Shown here: in pieces, positions 1 through 11,571 of the stretch
Numbering within the stretch: the first letter of the stretch is position 1
How the letters are laid out: the number at the start of each line of letters is the position of its first letter
DNA from: Liolophura sinensis
Taxonomy: Eukaryota > Mollusca > Polyplacophora > Chitonida > Chitonidae
NCBI RefSeq assembly: GCF_032854445.1
Contig: NC_088302.1
Coordinates: forward strand, 18,225,338 to 18,289,337
Direction of reading: 5' to 3'
Length of the DNA: 64,000 bases
Program-made: the position numbers and the translations under genes
The notes under the pieces: generated by a model
Databases searched by the model: none
What the model saw: only the letters and a program-made list of their open reading frames with translations
Told to the model about the DNA's origin: nothing

Positions 1-989
1 TTAAGTATACTGTCACTCGCTTAGCAAATATTCTTAGCGCTACAATATTTTTTGTAGACAAATTTGCTTAGGGTCTACCTTAATCCCAGGGTCAATGAAA
101 GATTGCAATTAGATGTCAAGACACACAAAACATAAACACAGATAATTTGTGTGCAATCAAATACACACAAATTACTGATTTTTTCCTAAAGTTTAGCCTT
201 TTGTCTCATTTTGATGATTCATCCGCCTTTCGGGTTTTTAAGGTTTGTTGTGAGATCTGATTAATGCCTTAATGGAAAAACTTGCGTTCAGTCGGCTTCA
301 AAAGTATCATTTAAAGACCTATTGTACTCTTAAAGACCTCATAGTACCAGCAGTTCAAAGAAAAGTTTTTAACGTATATCAATTATTAAAATGACACTTT
401 AATATAATTAATTATAATAATAATTAATTAATAATATAATTCACAACTGTATGCTTCTGACAAATAGCTTATGACCACTTGTCCTCACTACGCAAATCTA
501 ACACTGAGTATTTTTCTTGTTCAGAAAATTTACATTCTTGTTTTGCTTCCTATCTACAGCTGTATCTTCCAACTTGCCGTGCGGTCTTCTCAAATCTACC
601 AGAGGAGAGTAACCTTGTCTTTAGACCAAACAAGTACAAATACACAAATGAACAGAAAAAAAAACATTCATAGAACATGACACCTGTTGTAACGTCGGTA
701 TGTGACAATCTCCAACCTATGAAAACCGCTTCAGGTTAGAGGACTGCCTCAATTTTCCTGGCCGTGCGTGTTTACAAATCACAATTCATGCCAAACAGGC
801 AGATTTGGCAGAAAGCCAAGGCTGTATTTAAACTTGTCAATTTACCTGATGCACGACGATAGCAGTTAATTGCATGAATACAATGCAGTCTTTGCACACC
901 TTACTGATTTCTGTACATACATAGAACACAGAACCACAGTAGTTCAAAAAAAAAAGAAAAAAAGCTCCCTTGACTTTCTTTGCTGACTG
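1..989. other. AT-rich non-coding stretch
   Basis: No gene is visible. The stretch contains an almost pure A/T run at about 395-440 made of TAATTA-type words, and an A-rich run near 946-963. The two overlapping short open frames at 471-680 have no recognisable motif and are what random AT-rich sequence gives. Confidence 0.6.
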
Positions 990-1125
990 GGAGGCCTCAT
1001 TGATCCCGGAACTGCTCCAATGCAGTTGTTGTGAGTTCAAGTCCAGCTCAGGCTCGCTTCCTCTTCAGCGGTGCTTGGGAAGGTCTTCCAGCAACCTGCT
1101 GATGTCGTGGGTTTCTGTTGTATTA
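990..1125 (+). repeat. Diverged tRNA-derived SINE copy
   Basis: This is an old, strongly diverged copy of the main SINE family in this window. Recognisable pieces in order are a GGCCTC head, a B-box-like GAGTTCAAGTCC, the CTTCCTCT junction, and the central GGGAAGGTCTTCCAGCAACC and GTGGGTTTC segments. The 3' tail cannot be recognised, and I saw no target-site duplication. Boundaries are approximate. Confidence 0.65.
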
Positions 1126-1930
1126 CATAGTTTAACAGATGTCGCCCACAGGAAGCTTGGGCAAACCTGGAGGAAAGTGGGGCAAGTCTGGAAGTAATTG
1201 AGCTGCCTAGAGAAATGATTTACTTGCCGGATTGGCTATTGACACAATCAATGTAATATGTTGTGATATTCCAACATACACTAAGAAACAAGAATTTCCG
1301 AGTCACGTGGTCTGTCTGGTCCATAAATGTGGATAGTGCACCTTAATGAGAGAAACCCACAATCACCTTGATGGTCAAAACACCACACCAGCAGAGTGTT
1401 AAAGGCAAACAAGTGAATATTTTATTTTAGTTAGCAATGACAGTAGTTTTAAGTAATCATGATCTATTGCCATATCTACCCAGCACTATTTCCACTATAA
1501 TCACAAAACCTGTATGTCTGTGATTTTTTCTCGAAACTGAATAATAATCAAAAATACTTGTACTCATCATCTTCAACATCATGATAGCACTTTGTTTCCG
1601 TTTGTCAAGACCTCCAGTAGAATCAACTTGATCAAATTTGACAAGGATCAATAAACTGATATCAGGAATTCTATGCACACTTCTGTTGACAAGGTCATCA
1701 TGACTTCAGCAAAACCAGATTTCGTGCAGCGCAACAAAGAAAATGCATGTCTGATTGCCATGACCAAATTGATCTTTTGTGACCCGAATGTATTCTGTCA
1801 ACCGTACACAGCTTATCTTATTCATTCTGGATGTTTATTCCCGATCAAAAACAAGAAAGAAAAACTGTACTTGTTTACTGATAACATATTAATTATCCAG
1901 GTTACAGACATGACTGATTAATGCATATAT
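1126..1930. other. Unique non-coding stretch before the minisatellite
   Basis: No gene is recognised. One CACGTG E-box is seen at about 1301-1306. The open frame at 1673-1921 is 82 codons without known motifs and ends at the edge of the minisatellite. I treat it as chance. Confidence 0.5.
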
Positions 1931-2590
1931 TGACTGATTTATGCCACATAACTCATATATATTGCTTGTCCAAATGTTCCATGCATACCACTGATTTATG
2001 CCACATAACTCATATATTTTGCTTGTCCAAAGGTTCCATGCATACCACTGATTTATGCCATATAACTCATATATATATTGCTTATCCAAATGTTCCATGC
2101 ATACCACTGATTTATGCCCTATAACTCATATATATTGCTTGTCCAAATGTTCCATGCATACCACTGATTTATGCCATATAACTCATATATATTGCTTGTC
2201 CAAATGTTACATGCTTACCACTGATTTATGCCATATAACTCATATATATATATTGCTTGTCCAAATGTTCCATGCCTATCATTGATTTATGCCATATAAC
2301 TCATATATATATTGCTTGTCCAAATGTTCCATGCATACCACTGATTTATGCCATATAACTCATATATATATATTGCTTGTCCAAATGTTCCATGCCTATC
2401 ATTGATTTATGCCACATAACTCATATATTTTGCTTGTCCAAAGGTTCCATGCATACCACTGATTTATGTCACATAACTCATATATATTGCTTGTCCAAAT
2501 GTTCCATGCCTATCATTGATTTATGCCATATAACTCATATATATATTGCTTGTCCAAATGTTCCATGCATACCACTGATTTATGCTACAG
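1931..2590. repeat. 57-60 bp minisatellite, about 11.3 copies
   Basis: Eleven full units and a partial twelfth, each beginning near ACTGATTTATGCC, start at about 1934, 1991, 2048, 2107, 2164, 2221, 2281, 2341, 2401, 2458, 2515 and 2574. Each unit carries a CATATAACTCATATATATTG segment followed by CTTGTCCAAATGTTCCATGC. The period shifts between 57, 59 and 60 bp, mostly through gain or loss of TA dinucleotides in the internal TATATA run. Two unit types alternate, with GCATACCAC or GCCTATCAT ends. Short open frames run through it on both strands because units lack stops in some frames. They are not evidence of a protein. Confidence 0.95.
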
Positions 2591-2599
2591 ACTATGTAC

Positions 2600-2905
2600 A
2601 TCCTCATGTCTAACCACAAGACTAATTTAGGCCTTATGATCAGTTGCTAGTCCCTTCTTTGTTCCAAACATAAAAACTGCTTTATTACAAACACTTTTAC
2701 TATGTAACATTTTGCTTGTCTATGTTCCAAAAATAAGCTTTGTTTCAAACATTTTTGCTATACAATATGTTGCTTGTCCATGTTCCAAATAAAACACTGA
2801 CATGTTTCAAAAATAAAAATCAGGTTGGGGTGTTCGAAACATTTTTAACACATAACACTTTGTCCATGCATGCTCCAAATAGAACACCGATTTGTGCAAT
2901 ACATC
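2600..2905. repeat. Degenerate flank of the minisatellite
   Basis: After the last clear unit, words such as GCTTGTCTATGTTCCAAA, TTGCTTGTCCATGTTCCAAA and TTTGTCCATGCATGCTCC recur at irregular spacing, alternating with TGTTTCAAACATTTTTGC-like words. This looks like an older, decayed part of the same array, showing that it was once longer on its right side. Confidence 0.6.
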
Positions 2906-3654
2906 ACATCTGGTTTTCCACAGTACATGTAAACCCTACACAACCACTACTTCTGTATGAAACGTCCACAATGAGGTCTTCATGTACCACATCATGAAGC
3001 TATGTGTACAAGTATGACCAAATGTCACACAAAGTAGGAGGATAGCATACTTAAATTTCTCCACCAGTTCTCCACCAACTGTGTGTACAACACCACGGCA
3101 TTGTGAAAATCAGCTTGACCTTCATCAAATCAGCAAAGCAAATTTTTCTATTATAAAAATCAGATGGCAAGATGTAGAGCTGTGAGCTGCGCCTTGTAAG
3201 TGCTTTAGCCAGAAGAATTAAATAGGTCATTAAACAGGGCTACAATAATCCTCTTACATATCATAAGAATTATTACGCCATTCCTAATATTGACATAGTT
3301 TCAGGTTTGCAATCCAATACTGCGCCCTTTGGAATTAGTCTACACTGGAAATCTGAGACGAGTCTCGTGGACTTTGGCACAGTTTTCAACAACATTTAAT
3401 CGGCGAAAGGATTATTTACAATAAAAAACTGCTCTTGGTTTCATTTAGTTTTTTGTAGGTCTTGTGCATGCATCCTTGATCCTGCCCCTAACAAGTTATT
3501 TTTTTCAAAACAGATCTTTTTCGCCTACTTCTTAATTCCCAACCACATTACACAACTTACAGAGATCAGTTTAAAGTAAAGGTACTTGTTGTCAGTTCTG
3601 CTTACCTGGGCTGATCTGTTTATACAATGTTATATGTGCACAAGCTGTTGAACG
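2906..3654. other. Unique non-coding stretch
   Basis: I see no gene, no repeat family and no long open frame. The sequence is AT-rich with ordinary texture. Confidence 0.5.
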
Positions 3655-3900
3655 GTTATCTGGGGCAATGCGCGACAGAACAGTCTTAACGCCGTGTTTG
3701 ATGTCCTTTGAGAAAACATCAATTGCCGACCTCTAAGAGCATCCCCGAGTCAATCTGCCTTGCATCCACAAATATATTAAAACAACATCTCCGCTGATAA
3801 ACTGACAAGGGATCAAGGTCAACAAAGGTTAACGAGCGATAAAGGTGTGGTTGCATGGACGATGGGGAAAGGGTAAATCAGATTTTCGTTTGAAGACGAG
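3655..3900. promoter_or_regulatory. Candidate regulatory block with nuclear-receptor-type sites
   Basis: Composition is more balanced than the flanks. The block contains TCAAGGTCA at 3813-3821, which matches the extended half-site known for NR5A/ERR-type receptors. The AGGTCA at 3816-3821 is followed after four bases by AGGTTA at 3826-3831, giving a DR4-like arrangement. Other words include GGCAATGCGCG and AGCGATAAAGG. Conservation is inferred only from texture and was not tested. A chance arrangement is quite possible. Confidence 0.25.
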
Positions 3901-4339
3901 CTGAAAAAATGGTCAAGGTGTTGATTGAAGAAGCTTTATCTCAGGGTTGATGATGGCATGGATCGAATTCTTGCTGCAGTGAATTCCATGTACTTGCCCT
4001 CAACGACAGCTCTTTGATGAGAGAGAAATTTATCTGGTCAATTTGTTCATACATGAAATGTTTGCATACATAGCGCGATGTTTTTTTCTTATTACCGTCT
4101 TGTGAAATCATTGTATAATTCATAACCCAAAATGAGTCTATACGTGTTAAAATTATGTTAGAAGAATCTCAGAAGTATTTCAACACTTATGTACATGTTT
4201 TACACAGTCGTGGTTAGCTTTATGGGCAGAGAATACTGCTCAGTCTTTGGTAAGTTATATCCTGCATCATGAACAAGTGGACTTCAATGAATGTACAAAA
4301 GACAGCATGAACAACCCAACCAATAGTAACTACTAATAT
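3901..4339. other. Unique non-coding stretch
   Basis: Nothing recognised. The minus-strand frame at 3941-4123 has no known motif. Confidence 0.45.
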
Positions 4340-4357
4340 AAAAATATTAGAATTAAC

Positions 4358-4438
4358 ACTTATTTATTTGATCGGTGTTTTAGGCAATAGTCAAGAATAT
4401 TTCACTTATACGACGGCGGCCAGCATTATAGTGGGAGG
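4358..4438 (-). mobile_element. 5'-truncated SINE copy (81 bp) with target-site duplication
   Basis: This is the 3' end of the main SINE family on the minus strand: the TTATTTATTTGAT tail complement, then TCAAGAATATTTCACTTATA, then CGGCCAGCATTATAGTGGGA. It is bounded by the perfect 9 bp direct repeat AGAATTAAC at 4349-4357 and 4439-4447. The rest of the 5' part never inserted, as expected for LINE-driven, target-primed reverse transcription. Confidence 0.85.
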
Positions 4439-4484
4439 AGAATTAACCCTTGAACACCATTCATATTATACCAAATTTATCGAT

Positions 4485-4605
4485 CGCTTTAACTAATATT
4501 GAGAAAATATCAGAATTAATGCTTATCTATTTAGTGGAGTGGAATTTTACATTGTACTCAGGAATATTTCCCTTATACAATGAGAATAAGCAGGAAAATA
4601 GGCTG
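4485..4605 (-). repeat. Degenerate duplicate of the preceding SINE region
   Basis: AATATCAGAATTAATGC, CTTATCTATTTAG, a GTACTCAGGAATATTTCCC segment and CTTATACAATGAG repeat, in the same order, the flank plus SINE seen at 4340-4420. Because the non-SINE flank is shared too, this looks like a local duplication rather than a separate insertion, although the divergence is high. Confidence 0.5.
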
Positions 4606-5240
4606 GAGGGATTATCCTGAATAGTAAGATTACGAGATATTCTCAACAGATTTTAAAAAGAAAATTCAGCCATAATATTTGGATGGTTAATTCACAGCAG
4701 TTGTTCTAGAACATGTGACATCACCTGTCAACTGTTTTTAGCTTTTAGAATCATTAAACCAAGTTTTTTTTTGTGTGTGTGTTTGACTTTTTTTACCATT
4801 AAAACTACTCATGAATTTCAGAACAACCCTATTAAGCTGATGGACAACATTCCAGGCAATCGCCACTTCACGAAATGTGTACATTTCCTAGTAATTTTCA
4901 CCTGTTTAATCGCAAAACAAAAAATCAGCAAAAGCTCCATCAACTGCAGCCACTGCATCATTCACTCCGATCGCTCTATATTTATTGAACATGACATTTC
5001 ACCCCTCTTGTCACAATTCTCGGTCTTTTAAGAATGCTAATCGTTCTGCAAAATGGGCCTTTAGTGAGACTTGGCCATTTTAGGGTTGAGAGCATGATAA
5101 ATCTTTGGTTTTACTCTCATCATAAATTCACACAAACAACGCAGCAACATCAAACAAACACCTCATAATGCTGAAACGTCTGTGTTATTTGGTCATAACG
5201 GACACCTAAAAGGACAGGTTTATAACCGTCATCTTTAAAG
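4606..5240. other. Unique non-coding stretch
   Basis: No gene recognised. The 86-codon frame at 4771-5031 begins after a T/GT-rich run and shows no known motif. Confidence 0.45.
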
Positions 5241-5249
5241 CTCTATTTG

Positions 5250-5500
5250 AGGCCCTTCGTAGCCGATTTAGTAAGCGTGCCAGTGTAGTAGAATGACAGC
5301 AGAGCTTCTCACCATTGGGGTTGCTGTGAGTTTTAGCTTTAATTCTCTTTGACTGTATGTGGGAAGGTTTGCCAGCAACCTGCAGATGGTCAAGGGATTC
5401 CCCCAGGTCCTGCCTGGTTTCCTCCCACCATAATGCTGGCCATTGTCTTGTAAGTGAAATACTTTTGAGTATAGCATAAAACACCAATCAAATGAATAAA
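5250..5500 (+). mobile_element. Near full-length tRNA-derived SINE
   Basis: The copy starts with a decayed tRNA head (AGGCCCTTCGTAGCCGATT, matching the head of the copy at 51660-51879). It continues through CTTCTCACCATTGGGG, the central GGGAAGGTTTGCCAGCAACC and CTGGTTTCCTCCCACC segments, and ends in AAAACACCAATCAAATGAAT. It is flanked by a near-perfect 9 bp repeat, CTCTATTTG at 5241-5249 and CTCCATTTG at 5501-5509. It is about 250 bp, and the head is too mutated for the A box to be intact. Confidence 0.85.
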
Positions 5501-5509
5501 CTCCATTTG

Positions 5510-7077
5510 GAAGAGTTATTCATATTTGTTCTCTTGGAGCTTTACTTCTTGGAATAAAAAATTTCTGGTGAACAGAGTTCACAGCAACTTTTCTTTCATA
5601 TAAGTTAAAAAAAAAAAAAAAAAGTCAGGTTAAAGACTATCACCAATTATCACCAATTGTTCCTATTTCATGACATGCGAGCAATATAATGGTAACATGT
5701 CATTCAATAGAACTCAGAAGCCAATGTGTTCCCCAAATATCCCAGCAAGTTCTTCTGGCATATACAGCTGTATACATGCTCTTAAGCATTTTGGTTTTAG
5801 AAAACCTTAGAGATTCTTAATGTCTATATGGTGAATTTAACCCATAGCATCACACTAATACAGTGTACAGTTCTCACAAATTGTCTCAAATTGTCTGTAT
5901 TCTTATCCTTTGTACATCAGTATACTGTCCATATTCTTTTGCTATAGACATCAGTACATCACAGGATTTCAGTGGTCAGCAAACCTTCATACAATGCCCT
6001 CATGCTTCAGATAATTGCACTACACCCAGCCATTCTCGACTCCCAAAATTGTTCAGTAATCCCTAGTTAACCTATAAGCAATGGTATTCGCTTGTATTTT
6101 CGAAGCAAAGAATTAAGGGCATCTGGTCTAAATACCTTTAATGGGTATTTCTGGGTAGTAGAAATGGCTGGGGTCTAGCGAATGAATTAAGGAATAAGAC
6201 TATGGGGCTTTTCTTTGCGTATTTCAAGCTACCAAAAGCCAGGTGAAGGATTCTCCAAAAGATCAGGCAGTTTCATATGGAAAAGTCTGTGCTGTCAATC
6301 ACGCCAGTACATCAGAAAGTGGTGTACGGTGTCGAGATTAACAAAGTAATTTACAAATATCGTATTCTGTTACTACAATAAGATGCTTCAAAGAGCATGC
6401 ACTTACATTTAAGACGTTGAAAGGCAGCTTGAAGTACATTTCCATTATATGAATGCCACATCCCACAGGTATATTTTATAAAGAATGAGAATGAGAAATT
6501 TCTATGTTCAATGGTCTTCAGTGAAATGAACAATCTCCTGCTTAAGAATTTAAATAATTCACAAGGTAATTTTTCAACAATCTCGGCCTCAACACCAACA
6601 GCTACAAACATCAAATCACAAATGCTATTTCCTATGGTGTTTGTATAAGCCCAGTTTTCCCCAAGTTAATATTTAATGACAGCTTTATCAGCTGTCCTAG
6701 CCAACTGTTATTGATGTCTGGCATACTCTACAATATTTATATGAGCTCATGAGACTGATGCATGTTCAGACTGTGAGCGCTACAATATTGCTGTGCTTAA
6801 AATTTATTTGGGTGTTCTAAAATGCGACTGTAATAATTTGCCTCATAAGCTTCTTTTTAGTATTTACTCGTGTATAGACCTGAATATCCTGATGAGAACA
6901 CCAGGATGTGTTATAGTTTGTTTCATTTCTTGCACAGATTTTGTTCTAAATTCCAGTATGTCACCAGGAAGACTTTTGAAGTGTTCAAAAATGTCAGACA
7001 ATTTTTGTTTGAATATGAATGCTTTCATTATCACATTGCAAACCATTTAATGTATCCATATTTAAACATGTTCTCAC
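5510..7077. other. Non-coding stretch with a poly-A run
   Basis: Contains a run of 17 A at 5607-5623 but no recognisable element in front of it. Open frames at 5863-6066, 6351-6614 and 6793-7050 are AT-rich chance frames without motifs. No gene is seen. Confidence 0.5.
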
Positions 7078-7215
7078 CAAGACATGGCAGCAATATTGCC
7101 GAAGTGGCGTTAAAGGGATACAGAATCGATTCTGATTGGCTGGCGTGAGAGATCAAATTTAAACATCTGCATAGATCGCATTTTCATATGCGAAAAGGTT
7201 GAGGTATTACTGTAG
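7078..7215 (+). repeat. Composite of two dispersed repeats
   Basis: The left part (about 7078-7145) has CAGCAATATTGCCGAAGTGG followed by AAGGGATACAGAATCGAT and TCTGATTGGCT. The last two words recur at about 23942-23970. The right part (about 7148-7215) has ATCAAATTTAAAC, TTCATATGCGAAAAGGTTGA and GGTATTACTGTAG, which is the 3' end of the roughly 200 bp dispersed repeat seen at 9060, 17330 and 26018. The family is unclassified. Confidence 0.6.
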
Positions 7216-8480
7216 CAAAAACTCTTCAAGTAAGCTGAGATGAAAATAGAGAATTAAGACATCGCAGCCAAGTTAACAGCATCGTCTTGAGGCTAACAAC
7301 ACAGAAAACTGCAGTCAACAGAGAAAATACCTACTGCCAAGGGCGGATGCTTAAAGCAAAGCTAGACGGGGGAAAATGTCGATCTGCTATTCAAACTGTA
7401 CACAAGCCCATACAGATGTCAACAGCTCGGCCACAACCTCTTCCTTACCTCAACAACACAGATTGTTGCTGCAGTGCTAAGTGTATACAAGATCGGCAAC
7501 ACACTGAAATATTTCAAATGAATAAAATATAGCAGTTTCCTCCATGTTTTCACTGTGTAAATGAGGCTAAAAGCTCAATGTAAAAAACTTGAAAAAAGAA
7601 AAAGATGTTTCTTTATAAGCTTATTTGTTCATTAAACTTGCAATGAAACTTTGGCCTCAAAATAATTCGTGTTAAAAAAAAAAAAAAAATAGGAAAGATG
7701 AATGAATAAGAAAAAGACATGCACAAAACATGGATACAGCATTGAGACTTCTGCACTGAGCTATCCAAGCTTTACGATGGCCCAAAAAATGTCACGATTC
7801 CGTAAAAACTTTGTTCTTTTGGTGTTGAGATGTTGACTGTGAACTCTTAAAAGTATGCCTGTCCAACCCTTCAATCTCAATAATGAAGGATACAACCTTC
7901 TGGAAGAATTTACCACTGTATCCACACCCCAAATTTGCCAACATCAACAAACAGGAGGCATCAAATCACTGACTGACCTAGTTTTGGAGGCAAATATTTA
8001 CAAGGATGCTTGTGGATGTGGAGCTTTTGTTTTATTTAACCTACATAATTTGTGCTTTGATTCCATATAAGTGTTGAGGTCCTCAAGAAAATTACAAGGG
8101 GAGGATGGCAGTCTGGTTTTTGGATGGGGGAAATCCGGGAAAGCCAGGGGAAACCAGTGCACCTATCACAAATGTATGTAAGGCAATACTTTTGCCCTTC
8201 ATTGATCTCTATTACTTAGGCTTCCCACCTAGGAAAGAAAATGTTTTTCCAATACTTTCAATTACCTAATATCCCATGTCTTCCTCCATTCATGAGGCAC
8301 AATCTTCACATGGAGTTTAATCTATAGTTTATTTATATTTATATCTATATCTATATATATATAAAGTGCTTTGGTAAGAGGCTCATTTACTTATTAGTAA
8401 GTCCATTCCAAACCTAACGTAACATGATATTAAACATTTATTGAAAAAACAAGTACTCTCAATGGCTTATCCCAATATAA
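7216..8480. other. Non-coding stretch with simple repeats
   Basis: Contains a run of 16 A at 7674-7689 and a TATA/TATC run at about 8328-8364. Frames at 7287-7532 and 7855-8070 are 81 and 71 codons with no recognised domain. Their flanks lack clear splice signals. I see no gene. Confidence 0.5.
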
Positions 8481-8553
8481 ACCTGGGGGAAGCCCACGAC
8501 CATCTGCATGTTGTTAGAAGGCCTTCCCACGTACGGCCAGAGAGGAAGCCATC
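8481..8553 (-). repeat. Internal fragment of the tRNA-derived SINE
   Basis: Only the central domain is present: CCTGGGGGAAGCCCACGACC, CATCTGCATGTTGTTAGAAG, CTTCCCACGTACGGCCAGAG and AGGAAGCC. Both the tRNA head and the tail are missing, so this is a decayed fragment. Confidence 0.8.
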
Positions 8554-9055
8554 ATGTACTTGCTTCAATTAATTGAAGGTGTATAACAACTCTTCATTTT
8601 TAATATGGCACATATATATAATCCTGGGTAATTTTTTTATTAGTTAGCTTTTTTTAATTCCAAGTAACTGATTCAAACTCATCTGTTTGACGGTAAAGCA
8701 TGTGGACTGTGTCATTTATTTGAACCCCTCATAGTTGGTTGCAATCAGATTTATCCCCACATGTATGCTGCATGCCCTGACAGTCTGCATGCAGTCATTA
8801 ACTGGCATACGTGTACATGAACGCACAGGTAAGCGGGTTTTTCACCTAACCTACCTACCAGACTGCAATTTTCCCCTTAGAGCTAACTTTAGACAAGCTG
8901 AGATTGATGACTTTTTCTGTTAATTAATTCCCCTGAGGCTACAGTGATGAAGAAAGTATAAATAAAACTTCCAACTGGTACAGAGGGTTATATACCCATA
9001 CTTCTTTCAGCACAGATATGCGGTTTAATTCTCTTAATAAACATACTACTGTAAC
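8554..9055. other. Unique non-coding stretch
   Basis: Nothing recognised. The 62-codon frame at 8735-8923 has no known motif. Confidence 0.45.
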
Positions 9056-9265
9056 CATTCAACCTTTTCTCGTGTTTACAGGTGATTATTTGAGCATATT
9101 TTGAAGGCATTATTCTGAGTAGACTGATAAAATTGTACTTTTTGTGAAGAACTGAATTTGGCAAATCCAACCAATGTAGTTTTGTCCCCCAAAGTCAAAT
9201 TTAAAATGTGCATAAATTGCATTGAAAGCTTCTCTTTCATATGAGAGAAAGTTGAAGAACTAAGG
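9056..9265 (+). repeat. Unclassified dispersed repeat, about 200 bp, copy 1
   Basis: The copy shares in order GAAGGCATTATTCTGAGTAG, ACTGATAAAATTGTACTTTT, TGTGAAG, CCAACCAATG, TTTGTCCCC, TGCATAAATTGCATTGAAAG and CTTTCATATGAGAGAAAG with copies near 17330, 26018, 11975 (minus) and 38690 (minus). No terminal inverted repeats, coding potential or tRNA-like boxes are evident, so the class is unknown. It may be a non-autonomous DNA element or an old SINE lacking its head. Confidence 0.75.
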
Positions 9266-11112
9266 TAGACATTGGAAATCCTGGTCTGCAATCAACTACT
9301 TAGTGAAAAATTCTGTTTAAGTTGTCCTAATTCAACGTTACACACTACATATTAAGAAGTTGACAGAGAGCTTGTATCAGGCAATTCACATCAGGGCATT
9401 TTTGAAATAAGTAACCTGTTCTATGAAATTTCAACAAGGATACTATCATAGGACTTCTTTTTTTAAATCATTGCAAAGTGGTCCATCCCTCAATTCAAAT
9501 GCTTGTTCATCACGCTAATTTGAGAGAAAAAGTGCTGTCAAACATCTCAAAGCAAACTGAGAAGATGTAAAAACAACATGTAATCAGCACTTTCATGTGG
9601 AGGGTATGTCATTTGAATTAAAAAATAAATATCCCCCCAAAAAACAAATTTAAAATCTGTCTTTCTGTTATACCTCACTGCATGTCTATTATGATCACAA
9701 TGTTACTTTGGTAATTAATGTCTCTTCGTGCATGTGAACTTCAGCAAACTGTAACATCTTGATTACAATAAAGTGTGAATGATGAAATAAAACCCCAAAA
9801 ATCTAGTTCCTGCTTGAAGACAAATATACTCTAGAGATTAAGAGAAATGCAACTTGAAGAGCAGCTACCGTGTTCGTGATCTTTGGGGACAAATCACACG
9901 TTTCAATTTACTTCATTTCTGTGTTGACGTTTCTCATTACTATGACAAATACGGAATATCGTCAGACATAATATATCGACCACAAATAACAGGCTTGCAT
10001 GGAGATAGTTTCACTTGAGGACGCTGGAATGATCTGCACTTTCCACAGAACTACACTCCCAACAGATAATACAATTTTTTTCTTGTTGTAGTAGAACACT
10101 TCACCTTACAAGAGATGGCGTGAGCCGAGTCAGCGACATGGAAATAGGAGTTGCCTCCTTGAAGCTTTTGAAGTGTACACATGAGCTATCCGATCAATGT
10201 CATCTGCTGTAACCATTTCAAGCTGTACAAGTGTATAAAAAAAAAATCTGTAGGATCTGCTTAAATATGAAGTTAGATCCCTGGACAAACTTTGAAAGAC
10301 AGCTAATAACGATAAATAAAAATAAGATAAATGCATGGTACAAACATACTGCGAGAAAATTAAGAATTTCAAGGACTTCTAATTTCCTTTTCACACACAT
10401 TGAAAGCATGGGTAACATGGAGTGAACAGCTCATTTTATCCAACAGACCTCAATGCATTAAACAGCGTTTTAATAAGAAATTTGTGTGAAATGGGTTTAT
10501 GTAAATGCTGTTGTACATACTCCACAAATGCAATTATATATCATCACCTATGGTCCATATCGGAGTTTGAAGTTTTATTGTCTCATTTCTTTGAGTGCTA
10601 CAAGCATTGCATTTTATGCTAACTAGCCTAGAGCGTGAGTGAAAAAGAAAGGCTTAACATGACACCTGATGAAAGAGCAAACCAATGAGAACATCACAAA
10701 GGTGACGTCATCACCAAATATGAACATTAAAGCTCAGCCGTGTTCTGCTCGAGGTATTTCTTGAATTATGTATCTAGAGAGCAGACGTGTGACATCGTTA
10801 AAAACAGACCACACATGCTTCATTCAACCGGCAGCCTTTTCTGCAGGTAAATTTTATATTTGGGGCCCAGTTAGGCTAGCTAGTGGCATTTAAAAAAAAA
10901 CATATGCTTAGTAATTATCCACTAACAAAGTTCATCACTGCACAGTTCAGAATTTTAATAAGGTATGCTAAATAGAGCATACAAAAAGGTGAAGTGATGA
11001 TGTAAATTCTCAATAGGTTGAACTGTGACAAAGGCCTTAATTTCCGCTAAAGATAAAAACCCAATTAATATATGCTTTTTAAGCATACTGTCCCATTTCA
11101 ATATTATACAAA
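9266..11112. other. Non-coding stretch
   Basis: AT-rich with no gene recognised. Frames at 10130-10372, 10231-10425 and 10422-10622 overlap on both strands and have no motif. CATATGCTTAG- and TAAGCATACT-like words recur, but I could not define an element. Confidence 0.45.
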
Positions 11113-11240
11113 TATGTAACAACTAGACAATAATGTAACAACAACGTAACAACTATACAAACTACACAATAATGCAACAACTACACAATAATGCAACAAC
11201 TACACAATAATGTAACAACTACACAATAATGCAACCAACA
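11113..11240. repeat. 19 bp tandem repeat
   Basis: Four near-perfect units of ACTACACAATAATGCAACA occupy about 11161-11237. They are preceded by three diverged units with irregular spacing (ACAACTAGACAATAATGTAA and similar). The period of 19 bp was measured directly. There is no coding meaning. Confidence 0.9.
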
Positions 11241-11357
11241 TTACAATATGGAAACATTAAAAAAGGACACTTAACATTACAATGGATGCAACACGGCAGC
11301 ATTGTCCCTACACATACAAGTACCATATTAAGCTACACAGTTTGATTGGACATTTGA

Positions 11358-11562
11358 TTTATTTATTTATTTGATTGGTGTTTTACGCCATATTCAAGGA
11401 TATTTCACTCATGCAATGACGGCCAGCATTATAGTGGGAGGAAACTGGGCAGAGCCTGGGGGAAACCCACCATATATGGCCAGAGAGGAAGCCGGGCATG
11501 AGCTGGACTTGAACTCACAGCAACCGCATTGGTGTGAGGCTCCTGGGTCATTGCGCAGATTA
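11358..11562 (-). mobile_element. tRNA-derived SINE with internal deletion and 9 bp target duplication
   Basis: A minus-strand copy of the main family, flanked by perfect GACATTTGA at 11349-11357 and 11563-11571. It has the tail (TTTATTTATTTGATTGGTG), the TTTTACGCCATATTCAAGGA segment, CGGCCAGCATTATAGTGGGA, the tRNA-side AGGAAGCC and the B-box region TTGAACTCACAG. The central segment between GGGGGAAACCCACC and GGCCAGAGAGG is shortened by about 40 bp relative to other copies. The 5' tRNA end is truncated at GCGCAGATTA. Confidence 0.92.
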
Positions 11563-11571
11563 GACATTTGA

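Noticed and set aside
8090-8170. SINE central domain at GGGGGAAATCCGGGAAAGCC
   Set aside because: Resembles the GGGGGAAACCC word only loosely and lacks neighbouring family segments in the right order.
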